Shown here: positions 63,444 through 64,000 of the stretch, in pieces
Position numbering within the stretch: the first letter of the stretch is position 1
Layout of the letters: every line of letters begins with the position of its first letter
Assembly: GCF_000739735.1 (NCBI RefSeq)
Contig: NZ_BBJF01000003.1
Span: forward strand, 186,001 to 250,000
Length of the DNA stretch: 64,000 bases
Direction: 5' to 3'
From: Paraburkholderia ginsengisoli NBRC 100965
GTDB taxonomy: Bacteria > Pseudomonadota > Gammaproteobacteria > Burkholderiales > Burkholderiaceae
Position numbers and translations under genes: made by a program
Notes under the pieces: model-generated
Seen by the model: only the letters and a program-made list of their open reading frames with translations
Database searches by the model: none
What the model was told of the DNA's origin: nothing

Positions 63444-64000
63444 CCGCGCTGCATGACGCCAGCGGGCCGTGCGGCGGCGGTCTGGGTTGCACGTCGGAAT
63501 GAGCAATGAAAGGGGCGCTCGGGCACCCGGTCCATGCGTAGCGCATGCAAAGACCAAGGCAAGCCGTGCAAATGTTCCGATCTGAAACACTTGTCAAGAA
63601 AGTCGAATGAAAGTATTTGCGCGGATCACGCTCAGGTGGCCACCCGGCGCCCGGCGCGCAAACGCGCCGTGTCTGGCTTCGCGGCGGATCGCGGCGGGGG
63701 CGGCAAATGTCAATTCGCCAGCGCGCCGCGCCTTAAACATCCGTCGCACTGGCGATACGGATACAGATGGATACGTCTTTTGTGGCTGATTTAATCCAGA
63801 ATATTCAGTATGATTCCGGCGACCAAGAGCCTGAGACGATTCATCCGATTGATTGTCGCAGGCCCCTGAACAATGGGGGCCACGTGCCGATAACTCGCTG
63901 AATTTCCTATAAGAAGACTGGATTGTCCCCCGGCTGGAGACCGCCGATTCCGCGCGGCGCGTGCATGCCGTGACGGTTGTATGTTCCGTCAGGCGCCTGA
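63444..64000. other. Gene-poor end of the window
   Basis: About 550 bases without a supported coding frame. A GC-rich hairpin (GGCCCC/GGGGCC, about 63862-63882) is present near the end but lacks a T run. The next gene must start beyond the window. Confidence 0.4.

Overview
The window is GC-rich, densely coded DNA whose gene content and order point to a Burkholderiaceae chromosome, most likely Paraburkholderia. This rests on recognised gene families and neighbourhoods (nusB-ribH-ribBX-ribE-ribD-hemL, rph-rdgB-hemW, yicC, gmk-rpoZ-spoT, an OmpC-type porin, pepN, fbp) and not on a database search. Most of it is ordinary housekeeping chromosome interrupted by one integrated element.

Left part (1-12.5 kb): the 5' end of hemN, a small accessory patch (YkgJ-like cysteine protein, secreted ankyrin-like protein, an orphan ORF), a DUF1439 lipoprotein, uppP convergent with trmB, tRNA-Gly(CCC), yggT, an EthD-domain protein, a DUF2520 oxidoreductase-like protein, two small proteins, a threonine/serine dehydratase, a LysE exporter and ubiD. 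Middle-left (12.5-24.8 kb): a lytic transglycosylase, an aminotransferase, and a co-directional riboflavin block (ribD, ribE, ribBX, ribH, nusB) next to hemL. The GTP cyclohydrolase II half of RibBX has lost its zinc-binding cysteines. An EVE-like protein, a Bcr/CflA exporter and a RidA protein follow. Middle (24.8-34 kb): tRNA-Ser(TGA), hemW-rdgB-rph on the minus strand and yicC, gmk, rpoZ, spoT on the plus strand, two identical tRNA-Arg(ACG), greB and an orphan IS5-type transposase fragment.

From 34 to 41 kb the DNA is looser: a porin, a three-hairpin candidate small RNA at about 35877-35960, a cold-shock gene lacking any start codon, an exonuclease/GIY-YIG fusion, a periplasmic chorismate mutase, a 49-residue protein missed by length-limited ORF finding, and long AT-richer gaps.

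The main accessory feature is a 15.8-kb element (40928-56715) inserted at the 3' end of tRNA-Thr(CGT), bounded by 49-bp direct repeats. It carries a tyrosine integrase next to the left end, 19-bp repeats inside both ends that look like integrase arm sites, a small HTH protein, a replication module (initiator-like protein plus DnaB-type helicase), a KilAC-domain protein, a two-TM protein, a cassette resembling phage tail assembly genes (including an 841-residue tape-measure-like protein with a lysozyme domain) and an XRE-ImmA/IrrE plus PIN pair under an operator-promoter. No terminase, portal, capsid, sheath or relaxase was recognised, so it looks like a phage satellite or an unusual reduced prophage.

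Right part (56.8-64 kb): fbp, a HigBA toxin-antitoxin pair with a palindromic operator, pepN, a DUF4136 lipoprotein, and a GDT1/TMEM165-family manganese exporter preceded by a yybP-ykoY (Mn2+) riboswitch. The last 500 bases show no gene.
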